From NCBI GenBank assembly GCA_016931575.1, contig JAFGEO010000071.1:1-64000 (forward strand): DNA of 64,000 bases. Direction: 5' to 3'. The notes under the pieces were generated by a model. That model saw only the letters and a list, made by a program, of their open reading frames with translations. It had not been told where the DNA came from and did not search any database. Positions 62,159 to 64,000 of the stretch are shown piece by piece; the first letter of the stretch is position 1, and each line of letters begins with the position of its first letter. This DNA comes from Bacteroidales bacterium (GTDB taxonomy: Bacteria; Bacteroidota; Bacteroidia; Bacteroidales; UBA10428). The translations under genes were made by a program, and so were the position numbers.

Positions 62159-64000
62159 TTCCTGATGTTTTTATGATCACTTTTATATAATAGAATTCGT
62201 GAAGTGTTGGTGGCGTGGCTGCATATTACACGTAGCAAGGTAATGATCTCAAGATGAGTTTTGCTGCTTGCATGGGTTTTCTCAATGTTGTTCTTCAGGC
62301 GATCGTAGTGGTGCTGTTCCATCTCAAAGTATTCCTCCCGGAAAGTTTTGTACTGGATCTTTAACTTCCGGGCAGCTTTCAGGTCAAAATTCTCATACAC
62401 CTTTACAGCTTCGGTGAGGATAGTCAGTGTATGCTGATGATATCGGACAAGTTCTTCCTTACCCTCCTCTGAAAAGCTATAGTTTTTTTCATACCACGAT
62501 TTTGCTTTTTTCAATAACTGTTTGGAGATTACATCAGCGATTTGTTCATATTCGCGCACGGCATTCATCATGATGAAAGCTTCTTCTGCAGTGTCTGCAG
62601 CCAGGGTATTTTGACTGATAGTCAGTAAATACCCGGATATGGCATCCCTCAGGAAATCAATCTCTTCTTCGGCACGTGCCAGGGGGATAAATACCTTCGG
62701 ATCTTTGTCTGTGAAGGGATGAATGATCTTCTCAGTCATAAAATAGACTTTCTTCATCATGCGGATCAGCTCCTGTCGTGCAGCATCAAGGGCTACGATA
62801 GGGGCTTTCAGGAGCGCATCATCAATATACTTCAGGCTGAAAGGTTCTTCCGGTTCTTCCCTTGAGGGGTAGATCCAGGAAATGAATTTACTGAATGGTG
62901 TGGTGAAAGGGATGAAGAGAAGGCATAAGGCAAAGTTATAGATGGTATGCGCATTGGCGATTTGCCTGGGATTGGCATGAGCGGTATCGGATACGCCTGG
63001 ATCAAGCATCGTGATCAGCCCGGTAAACGGATTAATCAGGAAGAGGATGATCACTGCACCAACCAGTTTAAATAGTGTGTGCGCAAGGGCCACCTGCTTG
63101 GCTTCACGCGAGCCGTTAAGCGAGGCCAGAACTGCCGTTATGGATGTCCCGACATTGGCCCCGATAAGAAGGGCTATGGCTGCATCGAGTGATAGCAGGC
63201 CCTGCATGGAAAGAATGATCAGTATCCCGATGAAAGCGCTGCTACTTTGGATAAGTGCTGTAAAGAGAGCCCCTACGAGGATCCCCAGGACCGGATTCTG
63301 CATAGTAAGGATCACCCTCAAAAAAGGCTCATAATCACGTAGCGGATTCATTGATTCCGACATGATATGCATTCCGAAAAACAGGATCCCGAACCCCAAT
63401 ACCGCCCTTCCGATTTCCTTCACTGGCTGTTTTTTAACCATATATTGCATAGCGAGCCCAAGTGCCACAAATAACAGGGCATAATCCGTTATCTTAAAGG
63501 CGATGATCTGGGCCGTAATGGTTGTGCCGATCGCCGCCCCCATGATAACCCCGATCGTTTGTTTAAAACGCATCAGTTTCGAATTTACAAAGCTGACCAG
63601 CATGACGTTGGTGGCGCTGCTGCTTTGTATAATCATGGTCACAAAAGCCCCAAGACCCAGGGCAACAAAGCGGTTGTAGGTCAGCTTGCTCAGGATGTTC
63701 CTCATCCTGTTCCCGGCACTGTTTTGCATCCCCTCGCTCATCATGCTCATTCCCAGGAGGAAAAGTCCTAAGCCTCCAAAAAGTCCAATAATCAGAAGAA
63801 ATACCCAGTTTGATTTCCGGACATTCAGATGGATCATAACGGAAGTATCCGGGGAATCCGCCGCGGATATCTGAAAGCGAAATGTTCCGGGCTCAGCCAT
63901 GACTGCCGGAATGAAAGTAGCCATGCCCGCAGAGTCGGTAATAAGGATTTGTTTTTCCTGATATTCCGGGTCAACCGCCCACACGTGTAGGGGAAAATTT
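62146..64000 (-). CDS. Na/Pi cotransporter family protein, 5' part beyond the window
   Basis: The frame is open to the window end, so the start is not seen; at least 617 residues are present. The visible N-terminus is part of an extracytoplasmic Ig-like domain (DPEYQEKQILITDSAG to DTSVMIHLNV). The core has eight or so membrane helices with the paired QSSSA motifs of the Na/phosphate symporters (IIQSSSATN and LIQSSSAFIG). A C-terminal PhoU-like helical domain follows (about the last 200 residues). It imports or exports phosphate, or another anion, with sodium. Its 3' end overlaps ung by 13 bases. Confidence 0.9.
   Translation of the reverse strand, partial: NFPLHVWAVDPEYQEKQILITDSAGMATFIPAVMAEPGTFRFQISAADSPDTSVMIHLNVRKSNWVFLLIIGLFGGLGLFLLGMSMMSEGMQNSAGNRMRNILSKLTYNRFVALGLGAFVTMIIQSSSATNVMLVSFVNSKLMRFKQTIGVIMGAAIGTTITAQIIAFKITDYALLFVALGLAMQYMVKKQPVKEIGRAVLGFGILFFGMHIMSESMNPLRDYEPFLRVILTMQNPVLGILVGALFTALIQSSSAFIGILIILSMQGLLSLDAAIALLIGANVGTSITAVLASLNGSREAKQVALAHTLFKLVGAVIILFLINPFTGLITMLDPGVSDTAHANPRQIANAHTIYNFALCLLFIPFTTPFSKFISWIYPSREEPEEPFSLKYIDDALLKAPIVALDAARQELIRMMKKVYFMTEKIIHPFTDKDPKVFIPLARAEEEIDFLRDAISGYLLTISQNTLAADTAEEAFIMMNAVREYEQIADVISKQLLKKAKSWYEKNYSFSEEGKEELVRYHQHTLTILTEAVKVYENFDLKAARKLKIQYKTFREEYFEMEQHHYDRLKNNIEKTHASSKTHLEIITLLRVICSHATNTSRILLYKSDHKNIRKWPQ

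Overview
The window looks like a chromosomal segment of a member of the Bacteroidota, probably a free-living Bacteroidales or Marinilabiliales type. The evidence is a PorP/SprF-family protein beside a giant adhesin with a type B type IX secretion (T9SS) sorting domain, a GldA-type ATPase, several families found almost only in this phylum (DUF4296, DUF2807, DUF4493, DUF2461, a zinc-less DksA-like protein), and promoters of the phylum's form TTG-N19/20-TAnnTTTG upstream of ileS, metK, a TPR gene and a chorismate mutase gene. Gene density is high. I see no rRNA, tRNA, CRISPR array, transposase, integrase or phage gene, and no plasmid functions.

Layout. 0-9.7 kb: end of a DUF542-type gene, a cation diffusion facilitator, an orphan sensor kinase, ileS, a DksA-like regulator, lspA, a ROK sugar kinase, a single-domain response regulator and a DUF2461 gene. 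9.7-14.3 kb: ispD, a secreted DUF2807 protein, a small secreted protein with three LExWM motifs, a GldA-like ATPase and metK. 14.3-19.1 kb: nucleotide-sugar genes (UDP-sugar 6-dehydrogenase, WbpB/WlbA-like 3-dehydrogenase, gmd, fcl) that should supply a UDP-aminouronate and GDP-L-fucose to surface glycans. 19.1-24.4 kb: a lamin-tail lipoprotein, asnS, rpoN and a membrane protein. 24.4-27.1 kb: a minus-strand operon of DUF4296 lipoprotein, radical SAM protein and glycosyltransferase.

27.2-37.0 kb is the most distinctive block: a minus-strand operon of two small secreted SprB-repeat-like proteins, a giant adhesin of about 2640 residues with eleven tandem 88-89-residue repeats, and a PorP/SprF protein. 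This resembles the sprB-sprF arrangement of gliding bacteria. 37-48 kb is mostly housekeeping: a LolC/E-type permease with rbfA, a TPR protein, radC, folK, sppA, lpxK overlapping a purine nucleoside phosphorylase gene, trpS with AT-rich composition unlike its neighbours, and a receiver-histidine kinase hybrid. 48-55.4 kb: a small dimeric-barrel protein with a pirin, a second purine nucleoside phosphorylase, a minus-strand operon (cyclase, methyltransferase, DUF3352-MORN protein, serB), a stand-alone TfoX C-terminal domain and an acidic small protein. 55.4-64 kb: a 395-bp AT-rich non-coding stretch before a chorismate mutase and aldolase pair, a TetR-controlled ABC exporter with a candidate operator, a secreted solenoid-repeat protein, and a Na/Pi cotransporter gene (cut by the window end) overlapping ung.

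I ran no database search. Family names come from motifs recognised by eye. Where an alternative upstream start existed I chose the one that fits the family's N-terminus or a signal peptide and, in some cases, a promoter.
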